This document shows, one piece after another, positions 44,835 to 54,135 of a stretch of 64,000 nucleotides of DNA (within the stretch, counting starts at the first letter, position 1; the number at the start of each line of letters is the position of its first letter). Where the stretch lies: the NCBI RefSeq assembly GCF_025370935.1, contig NC_133472.1:23045695-23109694 (forward strand), in the 5' to 3' direction. Below the pieces are notes generated by a model. It saw only the letters and a list, made by a program, of their open reading frames with translations. It had not been told where the DNA came from and searched no databases. Made by a program: the position numbers and the translations under genes. The stretch comes from Choristoneura fumiferana. Its lineage: Eukaryota > Arthropoda > Insecta > Lepidoptera > Tortricidae.

Positions 44835-45600
44835 GCTGCTTTAGGGGGCCGTTCCTAGGAGGCTGGCAGCATTACCTCTCTGGATAGCTAGGCTCGGCAG
44901 CCCGCCGATCCCCTGAGGTATCTACCAGTCGGGAAGATAGCTGACGGAAGAGCTGTTTTGCCTCGGGCCCCCAAGGCCCCAGGGTTTCTACACCAAAAGG
45001 CGTAAATATACAAACCTCACCAAGGGCTGCGTATTTACGCCGCTTGTTGCTCGCAGCGGAGGCCGCCGCTGCACCCGGCCTGGCCAGATGTCGCATGGAT
45101 ATGACAGGGTGCCAACGTGTCGACACACGTGGCATCCCAAAGTAGCGGTCTGCCACGACACCACGGAATGAGGGTCATTCTGTCAGGTCACTTGCCGTCG
45201 TCACGTGACATACATCTTGGTTCAAGTATGGCTGGAACGTTGATTGTAACGAGCGCCCGACGAATGATGTCATTGATACTGGCATGGCGGGAGAAGCGGC
45301 CAGCACTGCGCTGGCAAGAAACGCCATGATGGCCATACTGATTGACCCTGACACCACATTTGCATTGGTGCGACTCGTTCGTTTTAAGACCGAGTCTAAG
45401 ACAAACGGCCAGACAAAGGGTTGTGTGTTCCAAAACTGTCCCAATGTTCATCGAGGGAAGTGCTTGCAGCCAGTACCCGGACTCAGGTTCGCCGACTGCC
45501 TGAAGACGAGCGCGTTCTGTACTGTTCGGTGAGGTCTCTGTTTTTGTTTGCTGTTGCACATCGGCTCGTCCCAGGCTCTTTGAATTTTATGAGAGAATAA
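44835..45600 (-). pseudogene. RT-retroelement C-terminal region, copy 1
   Basis: From 45559 the minus strand reads SGYWLQALPSMNIGTVLE, LCLAVCLRLGLKTNESHQ, CKCGVRVNQYGHHGVSC (Cys/His cluster), SAGRFSRHASINDIIRRALV, then stop; PDRMTLIPWCRGRPLLWDAT with CVDTLAP (PD-(D/E)xK-like nuclease signature: PD..W.AT..DT), RRKYAALGEVCIFTPFGVET, LGPWGPEAKQLF, and a last block SLAIQRGNAASLLGT near 44870. I recognise this order as the C-terminal part of a family of RT-encoding elements in many invertebrates, though its clade name is uncertain. Stops and frame changes make it dead. Copies 2 and 3 are at 36875-37230 and 21330-21482. Confidence 0.65.
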
Positions 45601-45649
45601 CTCCATTGGGAGAAGTATTGGACCATGCCGCCCTGGCATATTAATAAGA

Positions 45650-45780
45650 GTATATTAATTTAATTGTTTACAACAACTTATTAACATGAACATATTAGCC
45701 GTAGGACGTCCACTGTGGGACATAGGCTTCTGTCCACTATTGAAAGTAGAAAATACTTGTATGTCTAAGGGCCAGTACAT
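45650..45780 (-). mobile_element. RTE LINE 3' scrap
   Basis: AGCCGTAGGACGTCCACTGT GGGACATAGGCTTCTGTCCA on the plus strand is the reverse complement of the RTE tail motif (CCACAGTGGACGTCCTACGG). The microsatellite tail has decayed. Confidence 0.6.
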
Positions 45781-45788
45781 TGTACATA

Positions 45789-45940
45789 CAGACTGCATTC
45801 CAGCTGCAACGTAACTGCCAACTGCCGTACATTTCATTTTCAGTCAGAGTCCATTGTGCCGACTGCAATCGAACTGCAACGAAAAATGTATGGGCAGTCG
45901 GCAGTTGCTGTTACGTTGCAGTTGGAATGCAGTCCGTCTG
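45789..45940. mobile_element. 152-bp palindromic MITE, CAGACTGCATTCC termini
   Basis: CAGACTGCATTCCAGCTGCA ACGTAACTGCCAACTGCC is mirrored by GGCAGTTGCTGTTACGTTGC AGTTGGAATGCAGTCCGTCTG. TGCAGT/ACTGCA hexamers recur inside. It ends exactly where the RTE tail at 45941 begins. Confidence 0.85.
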
Positions 45941-46660
45941 TCATCATCATCAGCTTATAGCAGTCCACTGCTGGACACAGGCCTCCCCCAAAGAACGCCA
46001 TTACGCCCTGTCCTCGGCTAGACGCATCCAATATATTCAACCGGTAGTAGAGGATCCAGCTTCTACCAGCAGCCTTTAAGCAGATCGTCACTCCATCTGG
46101 CCGGAGGGCGTCCTACACTACATTTTCCAAGACGTGGTCTCCACTGAAGAACTCGTTTACTCCAGCGGTTGTCGGTTCTTCGAGAGAAATGACCAGCCCA
46201 GTGCCACTTCAACTTGCTAATTCTCTAAGCTATGTCGATGACCTTAATTCTGTGTCGGATAGCCTCGTTGCGGATTCTATCTTTTAGAGAAACTTCGAGC
46301 ATAGCTCGTTCCATAGCTCGCTGAGTGATCTTGAAGTGGTGGATTAGCCGTACTGTGTGTGAGTGTCCACGTTTCAGCTCCGTATGTCATGACGGGTAGG
46401 ACGCATTGGTTGAAAACTTTCGTTTACAGACATTGCAGTATGGATGACGAGAAAACGTGACGTAATTTTCCGAATGCTGCCCAGCCCAGACCCCAGCTGA
46501 ATCCTCCGCTTGGCCTCCTTCTCAAAGTTGTTTCTAACTACGAGTAGCTGCAAAATCTGTCCGATGTATGTGTACTCCGAAACTAGTTCAAGAAGGTTTC
46601 CATTGACGATGACGGGCCTCGGATCAACGCGGTCATTGTCGCGTCCGTCTGTACAGGCCC
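45941..46660 (-). pseudogene. RTE-clade LINE RT C-terminal fragment
   Basis: On the minus strand from about 46650: VDPRPVIVNGNLLELVSEYT, YIGQILQLVVRNNFEKEAKR, RIQLGSGLGSIRKITSR, then through other frames HDGRS*NVDTHTQYG, RRTDNRWSKRVLQWRPRLGK, CSVGRPPARWSDDLLKAAGR, and a (GAT)n tail at 45941-45955. These are the RTE-family RT thumb and C-terminal blocks. No frame is intact across the fragment. An ORF at 46510-46749 on the plus strand is a shadow. Confidence 0.8.
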
Positions 46661-46889
46661 TAATAAAGCAACAACTGCTAATAATAACAATTGGTACGCA
46701 AACCCGATGTTATTTAAAAGAAACCACGAGCCCTGTCGAGCTTAGTTAAGGGTCCACTACATAGATAGTTACTTTATCGTAGGTAATACCTACCTAAAAA
46801 AAAAACATGATGAGTAAAAGTTAACAATCTATGTACATAACAGTGAAAAGCTGCTAATTATTATTATTATATTAATTATTATTACATGT
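46661..46889. other. No recognised gene
   Basis: An (ATT)n-like tract at 46856-46885 precedes the Penelope fragment. Confidence 0.4.
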
Positions 46890-46899
46890 ATTTGCTAGA

Positions 46900-47620
46900 T
46901 TGTTAACTGTTTTTAAGGAGCATTTTGATTTAGAGTTAAATACTATTTATCAGATAGCGACGTCAAATGGTTATAGTTATACTAAATCAATGGTAAATAG
47001 TTTATTTCAAAAGAAGCAGGCACGGATAGTGAATAGCATGCTTTACGCCATGTTGCCTTCTCAGTATACTAACAAATATAGGTGTAGCATTTCATACGTT
47101 GGTCGTTTGTCTGATAGGATTTATGGTATTTTAAAATCAAACAATGTAAGATAAGGTGGATAAAGGAACTAGATCGGGTATACGTATACCTACAAGCTTA
47201 CTTGTATTGTAATGACTGCAATAAAGTATGTGTAGGTCAGACAGGTCGCAGTTTTAATTCTAGATTTAAAGAGCATGTTTCGGCATATAGGAATGAACAT
47301 CCTGACAGATCCAATTTTGCCAAACATCTGTTAGAATCAAATCATTCTTTATTAGTGTTACATTATTGCGGCCAGGGGTTTCGTCTTGATGTTCTAGAAT
47401 GCATGGAGATAACAATACAATATAAATACAATTACTCTTTATTGTACACCAGAAATAGTAAGCGATACAGAAAACAGGTACACAGAGAAAATTAAAAGGT
47501 AAGCACTAGGCGGCCTAGATAATTAGGTACAATAGTATGAGGGTTATTATTAATGAGCACGTAAATTTAGTATCATCTCCCTTGCTACGGTTTGGGTCTA
47601 ATTTCAGCAATAGCAGTTAA
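46900..47620 (+). pseudogene. Penelope GIY-YIG region, copy 1
   Basis: Blocks HFDLELNTIYQIATSNGYSY, KKQARIVNSMLYAMLPSQYT and YRCSISYVGRLSDRIYGILK lead to a break at about 47155. About 90 bases present in copy 2 (coding the segment before SGVYK) are deleted or scrambled. Then YCNDCNKVCVGQTGRSFNSR and FKEHVSAYRNEHPDRSNFAK show the GIY-YIG domain without its GVYK start, ending at CMEI where a LINE is inserted. It cannot encode an active protein. Confidence 0.85.
47406..47520 (-). mobile_element. LINE 3' end nested in Penelope copy 1
   Basis: Read on the minus strand: GGCCGCCTAGTGCTTACC ...GGTGTACAATAAAGAGTAAT TGTATTTATATTGTATTGT. It matches 1384-1521. The uninterrupted site is visible in Penelope copy 2 at about 50937-50960. 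Confidence 0.85.
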
Positions 47621-47826
47621 TAAAACGCACCTTGACAGTAAATAAATAAAAATTCAAGGTAGTTTTATGTGACGATTATAATTTATTAATATTTTGTGGG
47701 TTGTTTTGTTTGAGAAAAAATATAGGTGGATACGGTGGGTACTTATGGAGTAACAGTGACAAATTAAAACGGTTGTTGTGGTTTGTTAGTCTAATATCTG
47801 GTGGCATGGTGTACGGTTGTGTTGTT

Positions 47827-47861
47827 CTGAAGATGAGCTGTGGTTGAGTTCGAAACGCGAC
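47827..47861 (+). ncRNA. Hammerhead-like motif in Penelope copy 1
   Basis: CTGAAGA, T, helix II GAGCTG/GAGTTC (one mismatch pair), GAAAC, GCGAC. Compared with copy 2 the terminal GTC/GTT has become GAC, so the cleavage triplet is lost. Probably inactive. Confidence 0.6.
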
Positions 47862-48055
47862 AGTGTAGTTTGTTGGTGGTGATAGATGGGTTTGTGTGAT
47901 TTGTGTGTGTTCTTACAGCGTGGAGGTGGAGGAACTGCATGAACACGCATATTTTGCATAAACTTAGCTATCATAAGGTCGCGAATGAGCAAAGAAATTC
48001 TTTTAGTTCATTGATATGGACCTCCGCAAAGTAACGCCTGATTCAATAAATTATT

Positions 48056-49117
48056 ATTATTTTTGGTGTTTTTGTTGTTGTAGTTACAGGTACCGGGGTT
48101 TTATTTATTTATTTATAAACACTCGTTCGCGCTCAATACCAATCCAAAATTTTGAACAAGTTGATTAATGTGATGTATTTACTTACTAATACAAAATAAT
48201 CTCCTTAAGTGACGCTATTCGTGTACCGCGCTCAGTTTAGGGAGCCCTGATATGTCCCACGGGCATTTTATGTAAAATAAAATAAATTGTTACTCAAAGC
48301 CCTGTTTCGTGATTTATGTCGGCGTAGGAGCTCGGTTGATTCATCATTTTCGTACGATAAACCGCGTTATTTTTTATTCTGATTCAAAGGCGTATGAGTA
48401 ATGATTTTATAGAGTAACAATAGAGTTTTATGTCACAAAAATGTAGTTGGAGTAAGAAAATCAAGAATGTAACGATATGTATTATTGCCATCATTATTCT
48501 TAGGAAAACATTAATTTACTTGACGCAAAAGTTTCTAGCATAGCGTTTGACGTAGCTTGTAAAGTATTTTAATATCCCTGTTTCTGCTCACCCGAAATTT
48601 CCATTACTTCGAAGTTTGTTTAGTATGTTTCTCTCTTGCTTACGCGTTCACAAACAATTGAGTGATCGTCGATCTTTTTTAAGTTTATAGTTATTAAGGA
48701 ATTAGAAAAAACCTACATAATTCGTATATCGCTCGTTGACCTGAACTTCTTCGTTTCCAAAAATTGCTTTCGTGCCGCGCAATGACTATCTTTTTTTGAT
48801 GACAAATCCGGACTGTCATCAATATCTTGAGTTGCAGTTTTTCTTCAGCTTTAAAAAGTCTTTTCGATTTTTTTCCCGACTGATCCAAATTTACGGCAGA
48901 CTTTTTCTTTACACTCATTAACCGCCATTAAAACATCATTGTCGATTTTCTTCGACATATGGGGAGAAGTATTTATGGTACCTAATGGTAGGTAGAGCTG
49001 CAGTCGCTTCTTTGAACGCATCTCCAGCGCGACGTGCCTTTTTGGTTTAGTACACATAAATTGTATCTGTGCTTATCAAAAATTACTGTGTCTTTTTCCT
49101 TTTTTCATTTTTTGTAG
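48056..49117. other. No recognised gene
   Basis: Overlapping minus-strand ORFs at 48694-48918 and 48851-49057 are Lys-rich, have no domain I know, and are in different frames. Could be a decayed gene or chance. Confidence 0.35.
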
Positions 49118-49210
49118 CACATTTTAATACGCAACTGGAGGTCTATGGGGGAGGCCTATGTCCAACAGTGGACGTCCTACGGCTGAGATGATGATGATGA
49201 TGATCGTACT
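49118..49210 (+). mobile_element. RTE LINE 3' end
   Basis: GGAGGCCTATGTCCAACAGT GGACGTCCTACGGCTGAGAT then (GAT)n, the RTE terminus. Confidence 0.85.
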
Positions 49211-49639
49211 ACGTGAGTAGAAAAACGTTAGTTTTAAATCCAGCAGTATAATAAACAAATATTTTGAAGTTAATTTTTTTGTTTTAAATGACCGTAATAC
49301 ATAGCAATGGCCACTTCCTTCGGCAATAAAATTTCTGGGCTCGACACCAGCCCCGCCCATCTCTCATTACCTCATAGAATCCATTTAAATACCCGTTTTC
49401 TGCTTTAATGTAAAGCTCAATTTCATTTGCTTCCCTATTATCATCTCGCAATTATACAAGGACTTAATTAAATAACTGAAAACCAGAAAGTAGTTTGCTC
49501 AGAATCGAGAGAAGAATCGATTACACTATGTGTTAAATAAGGTTGTGTCTGTGATTTTAAATGTATTTTTTACTGTGCCTAGTCCAAAAGTTAACATCCG
49601 GAACTCAGGAAATGAGGTGCGGAGCGACAAGCTCTCTAC
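49211..49639. other. No recognised gene
   Basis: Nothing assigned. Confidence 0.35.
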
Positions 49640-49815
49640 CGTTGCTCATTGGCACAGAGGGGGTGGAGAGTCCACAAATTTACCTACCATAGTAGTGTAG
49701 TGTCGGAAACAGTAGGGACTGAAGAGGACATCACTTCGAGAATCGCCAAGGGGAGAGCAGGCTTTGCACAGCTCCATCCTGTATGGCAATCGTGGAAACT
49801 GACTGGGAGAGTTAA
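49640..49815 (+). pseudogene. RTE LINE RT fragment, left part
   Basis: TVGTEEDITSRIAKGRAGFA then QLHPVWQSWKLTGRVKL is the RTE RT block usually followed by 'K..IFNSNVKSVLLYG'. That continuation is found at 51463 after the Penelope insertion (KMFRSNVKPCYCT). Confidence 0.8.
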
Positions 49816-50008
49816 ATAATTTATTGAATCAGGCGTTACTTTGCGGAGGTCCATATCAATGAACTAAAAAAATTTCCTTGCTCACCCGCGACCTTACGAT
49901 AACTAAGCTTATGCAAAATATGCGTGTTCATGCAATTCCTCCACCTCCACACTGTAAGAACACACACAAATCACACAAACCCATCTATCACCACCACCAC
50001 ACTACACT

Positions 50009-50043
50009 GACGCGTTTCGAACTCAACCAGAGTTCATCTTCAG
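50009..50043 (-). ncRNA. Hammerhead-like motif, left Penelope repeat
   Basis: On the minus strand: CTGAAGA, T, perfect 6-bp helix II GAACTC/GAGTTC with loop TGGTT, GAAAC, GCGTC. Flanks CACT (before) and AGTG (after) pair as stem I in register. Stem III is the minimal ACG/CGU. This is the best-preserved hammerhead-like motif in the window. Confidence 0.75.
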
Positions 50044-50229
50044 AGTGACACAACCGTACACCATGCTACCAGTTGTTAGACTAACGAACCACAACCACCG
50101 TTTTAACTTGTCACTGTAACTCCCCAAGTACCCACATACATTTTATGAAACAAAACAAAACTACCCACAAATTATTAATACATTTTTTAAACCGTCCTTC
50201 AAAACTACCTTGATTTTTCGTTAAACTTT

Positions 50230-51036
50230 TTGGATTTGACAATTACTAGATTTAATAATAAACACCAATTCAAAATTTACCGAAAGCCCACGTACACAGA
50301 TGCCGTGATACCAGCATCATCTAATCACCCGGGGCAGCATAAATTAGCAGCTTTTCATTGTTATGTACATAGATTGTTAACTGTACCTCTTTCTAGGGAA
50401 CATTTTGATTTAGAGTAAAATACTATTTATCAGATAGCGTTGTCGAATGGTTATACTAAATCAATGGTCAATAGTTTGGTTCAGAAGAAGCAGGCACGGA
50501 TAGTGAATAGCATGCTTTACGCCGTGTTACCATCGCAGTCTTCTATCAAATATAGGTGTAGCATTTCATACGTTGGTCGTTTGTCTGATAGAATTTGTGG
50601 TATTTTAAAATCAAACAATGTTAAGGTAGCCTTTAAGACTAACAACTCTTTGTACTCGAAACTTTGTAACCACAAAGAGAAAAGAGATAAAGGAACTACA
50701 TCGGGTGTATACAAGCTCACTTGCAATGACTGCAGTAAAGTATATGTTGGTCACACAGGTCGCAGTTTTAATGCTAGATTTAAAGAGCATGTTTCGGCAT
50801 ATAGGAATGAGCATCCTGATAAGTCGAATTTTGCCAAAAATTTGTTGGAACTAAATCATTCTTTATCAGACTCAGATTCGTATGAAGTGTTCCATTATTG
50901 TGGCAAGGGGTTTCGTCTCGATGTTTTAGAATGCATGGTTAGATACAACAGTATGGGGTCTATTATTAATGAGCAGGTAAATTTAGTTTCATCTCCCTTG
51001 CTACGGCTTGGATCTAATTTCAGCAATGGTTGTTAA
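50230..51036 (+). pseudogene. Penelope C-terminus with GIY-YIG nuclease, copy 2
   Basis: The coding part starts mid-protein (FLDLTITRFNNKHQFKIYRK, PTYTDAVIPASSNHPGQ, the Penelope 'RKPT.TD' signature), meets a stop at about 50416, and is open from 50440 to 51036. SGVYKLTCNDCSKVYVGHTG then RSFNARFKEHVSAYRNE carries GVYK, YVG, and the Arg and Glu-region of a GIY-YIG endonuclease; RLDVLECM leads to the C-terminus. The GIY-YIG domain itself looks intact, but the RT is truncated and a stop separates the parts, so no complete protein. In living relatives RT and nuclease act together in target-primed reverse transcription. Confidence 0.9.
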
Positions 51037-51265
51037 TAAAACATGCCTTGACAGTAAATAAATAAAAATCAAGGTAGTTTGAAGGACGGTTTAAAAAAAT
51101 TATTAATAATTTGTGGGTAGTTTTCATAAAATGTATGTACATTTTATGAAACAAAACAATATAGGTGGATACGGTGGGTACTTGGGGAGTTACAGTGACA
51201 AGTTAAAACGGTGGTTGTGGTTCGTTAGTCTAACAACTCGTAGCATGGTGTACGGTTGTGTCACT

Positions 51266-51300
51266 CTGAAGATGAGCTCTGGTTGAGTTCGAAACGCGTT
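51266..51300 (+). ncRNA. Hammerhead-like motif, right Penelope repeat
   Basis: CTGAAGA, T, helix II GAGCTC/GAGTTC (one G-T pair), GAAAC, GCGTT. Stem I CACT with AGTG is kept if H17 is U. A GUU triplet is permitted in hammerheads but cleaves less well. Confidence 0.7.
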
Positions 51301-51451
51301 AGTGTAGTGTGGTGGTGGTGATAGATGGGTTTGTGTGATTTGTGTGTGTTCTTACAGTGTGGAGGTGGAGGAACTGCATGAACACGCATATTTTGCATAA
51401 GCTTAGCTATCGTAAGGTCGCGGGTGAGCAAGGAAATTATATTAGTTCATT

Positions 51452-51514
51452 GGGAGAGTTAAGCTCAAAATGTTCCGGTCCAACGTAAAACCGTGTTACT
51501 GTACGGATGTGAGA
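51452..51514 (+). pseudogene. RTE LINE RT fragment, right part
   Basis: KLKMFRSNVKPCYCT continues the RTE frame broken by the Penelope insertion at 49816. The original motif would be SNVK.VLLYGCE; a one-base loss shifts the end. Confidence 0.75.
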
Positions 51515-51582
51515 TAGAATAGAATAGAATAGAATTAACTTTATTGTTTAGCCGTGTTACATAGATGGTATTAATATATTAC

Positions 51583-51920
51583 AATACGGTATTTGACTAT
51601 TTTGTATATGTTTTATAAATTAAAGCTACACAATGCCTGTTATGGAATAGAGAAACAATTTTTAAACTACCTTTACAAATAACAAAGTTATAAAGGTTTG
51701 AAATTCGAGATTAGACAGAGAAAGACATACTGGCATGTGACGTCACACGCCAGTACCGCCTTACTTGCTGCATAGAGAAAAGCGTTTGAGAAAGAGACAG
51801 GTATATAGATTTTTCAAAAAATCACTATAAATCCAATTTTCAACCGATTTCAGTTTTCTCATCGCTAAACACTGTCTGTACATCTAAATTTTCATAATAA
51901 TATTAAGATATGGCAAGGTA
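51583..51920. mobile_element. MITE, inverted copy of 35961-36308
   Basis: AATACGGTATTTGACTATTT TGTATATGTTTT begins it; the other end, AATATTAAGATATGGCAAGG, lacks the perfect terminus. Inside is TGACGTCACACGCCAGTA against TACTGGCGTGTG in the first copy. Confidence 0.8.
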
Positions 51921-51998
51921 CTCATTTCGAGTGTACAATATTTACTTAAAACTAAAGATAGTTAACAATCAAAACCAATTATAATTTATTCACATGTT

Positions 51999-53296
51999 TT
52001 AAGGCGAGAAGTCAAAAAATTCTTCTAAGGAATAGAAACTGTTTTTAATTAGCCATTTTTTTAAATTACGTTGAAATTTCATATCATGCAGCATTTTTAA
52101 CTCATTAGGAAGCTGATTAAAAACTCGAATAGCACTAATAAATGTGCTTTTGCCATAAGTTTTATTTTTCACTAAAGGCAATGATAGATTATACCTATAT
52201 TGAGTGCGTAAGTTATCACGTAAGGAAGCTAGTGGTGTGAAGTAATTTAAGTTATTTTTTAAAAAGTTACAGAGCTCGTTAATATAAATGCTTGTAAGTG
52301 TCAGGAAGCCTTGCTCTTTAAAAACATTTCGGAGTAATTGTTTATTGTTCATGCGAAAGATAATTCTCAAACACTTTTTCTGCAAAATAAAAACGGACTG
52401 TACCTACCTATGTTGAGTTACCCCAGTAAATGACACCGTAAGTCAACAGAGTATTTAGCATAGTACGCAGTGATAACGGCCTCTTGGGAACACGTTTCAG
52501 CTAATATAGATAGTGCATAACATTGACTGGAAATTTTAACGTAAATTTTTTATATATTTTTATTTTTTATATATTTTTTATTTTTTCCAAGTTAAATGAG
52601 AATCTATAATTATTCCTAAGAAACTTATTTTTTCGGTTTCTTCAATTGAATTTGTTTGTGATTACGAAATTGCATAAGTTTAGTTTTTGTTAAATTTACC
52701 TTTAGATTTATTGATTTCAACCAACTGACAACAGTTTTTACAGTCTTATTTATATTTCTTTGGAAATCATCATCTAATGTTTCGCCAGTAAATAGAATGG
52801 TCGCATCATCCGCGAACATTACGCATAATTCATCCATAACGTTTGGTAATTCGTTGACATAAATTAAAAATAAAAGAGGCCCTATAATACTACCATGAGG
52901 TACTCCCAGTTTAATACTTTTGAAATCAGATCTTACTTGTTCAATAGTTTTGGTATTTTTATTATAAGTATCAATGATAGTAGCCTGCTTTCTGTTTATG
53001 AAATAGTTTTCGAATAACTTTAATGCATTAACTCTAATACCTAAATGTTCAAGCTGTGTTAGTAAGATAGATGGCACTACACAATCGAATGCTCTGGACA
53101 TATCAAGGAAGAGGCTAACGCAAGGATTTCTATTATTTACTGCACCCCAAACGTTTTGAATAGGTATTGCTAAAGATGTGGGCTTTTCTTGTTGAAATCC
53201 AAATTGGTTTTTATTTAGTAAGTTATTTGTAGTGACAAACTTTACAACTCTATTATAAATATTTTTTTCTACTACTTTAGAAAAAGTAGGTAACAA
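51999..53296 (-). pseudogene. LINE reverse transcriptase, broken
   Basis: From 53296 (MLPTFSKVVEKNIYNRVVKF) the ORF covers RT blocks: QFGFQQEKPTSLAI, VSLFLDMSRAFDCVVPSIL (first catalytic Asp), LGVPHGSIIGPLLFLIYVNE, FADDATILFTG (catalytic FADD), WLKSINLKVNLTKTKLMQF. It closes at 52625. After a gap with stops, the thumb and C-terminus resume at 52385 (MQKKCLRIIFRMNNKQLLRN) to 51999 (LYSLEEFF-like end). All palm motifs are intact, so it is a fairly young truncation. PHGSIIGP replaces the usual PQGS, and one or more stops lie between 52386 and 52624. Confidence 0.9.
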
Positions 53297-53354
53297 TGCA
53301 ATTGGCCTGTGATTATCAAATTCTATAACGAATAATTATTGGAGTAGACACATT

Positions 53355-54135
53355 AACTTATATATTACTACGCTCTTAAAGAAATGTATCTTTTTATTGC
53401 TGTAACAATGTTAATGACCAGAACCAAGCATTTAACCATAGAGGAACACTGGTCTCATGATAGTTTGCTCTTCTCACCTTTTTTCGGTAAAATTATGTCG
53501 CGTAATCGTTACTGCATAATTTTGGGCATGCTGTATTTTTGCAAACTAGGGCCATCAAATGGTGTTGACGATAGATTGCATAAAACCCGATTGTTGATAG
53601 ATCATGCTCGCAAAAAATACAAAGCGGCCTGTACAACGGGTAGTAAGATTTGTGTTGATGAAAGCATGGTACCTTTTAAGGGCATCGAATCGGTATAAAA
53701 ATGTTTGTCTTATGCGATGTCAAAACAAACATAATAATTGATTTCATCGTGTACACCGGAACTCAAACAGAGATAATTGACTCAGGTTTAGGGGTTGGTG
53801 GTGACGTCGTCTGCACTCTGATGAGTGACCATTACGGTAATCATAGAAAACTGTATACAGATAACTGGTACAGTAGCCCAAGTTTGTTCAAGCATTTGTT
53901 GGATAACAACATTTACGCCTGCGGAACCGTGAAAAAAAAACAGACAAGGAATGCCTACTTTTAGACGTAAATTGCGAAAAGGTGAGGTTGAAGCACAATC
54001 CACCGAAGGAATGATGGCACTGAAGTGGAAATAGAATAGAAGGATGTTTAAATGTTATCTACAATTCACGATGCATCAATGGCACCGACTTTGAACGGTC
54101 AGCGTAAAGTAACAGGTATCGAGCTCGTACCTACT
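53355..54135 (+). pseudogene. piggyBac-type transposase, broken
   Basis: Frame 1 (from 53384): LFIAVTMLMTRTKHLTIEEH, FGKIMSRNRYCIILGMLYF, DDRLHKTRLLIDHARKKYKA, and SKICVDESMVPFKGIESV with the first catalytic Asp (VDESMVPFKG). A stop at 53696 is followed by MFVLCDVKTNIIIDFIVYTG, LYTDNWYSSPSLFKHLLDNN (TDNWYSS: second catalytic Asp) and YACGTVKKK. Further frames give LRKGEVEAQSTEGMMALKWK and LSTIHDASMAPTLNGQRKV. Order and motifs match DDE_Tnp_1_7. The third Asp region (GGVDKSD) and the C-terminal Cys-rich domain are missing, and the N-terminus and TTAA ends are not visible. Confidence 0.9.

Larger units (their letters stand above)
46890..48055 (+). mobile_element. Penelope-like element, copy 1 (5'-truncated)
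   Basis: Coding remains from 46890 to 47405 are followed by a LINE insertion (47406-47520), then the last codons to 47620, then the terminal repeat with a hammerhead-like motif to about 48055. It is about 85% similar by eye to 50219-51451. The RT palm is missing. Confidence 0.85.
49816..51451 (+). mobile_element. Penelope-like element, copy 2, with 11-bp target duplication
   Basis: Structure: inverted terminal repeat 49816-50218, 5'-truncated coding region 50219-51035, then direct-oriented terminal repeat to 51451. GGGAGAGTTAA at 49805-49815 is duplicated at 51452-51462, which fixes the ends. Joining the flanks restores the RTE reading frame. An inverted left repeat is a known Penelope-like arrangement. 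Confidence 0.9.
51515..53340 (-). mobile_element. CR1/Jockey-like LINE with nested MITE
   Basis: Minus-strand LINE whose 3' tail is CAATAAAGTTAATTCTATTC with (TATTC)n at 51515-51545. The 3' UTR contains the MITE 51583-51920, and the RT lies at 52000-53300. The 5' part is missing. Confidence 0.8.

Noticed and set aside
48694..49057. Possible host gene on the minus strand
   Set aside because: Two overlapping frames, Lys-rich, no recognisable domain or splice sites.
49960..50010. CACCACCACC / TGGTGGTGG runs as a CRISPR-like array
   Set aside because: Eukaryotic context; part of a Penelope terminal repeat, with no spacers.
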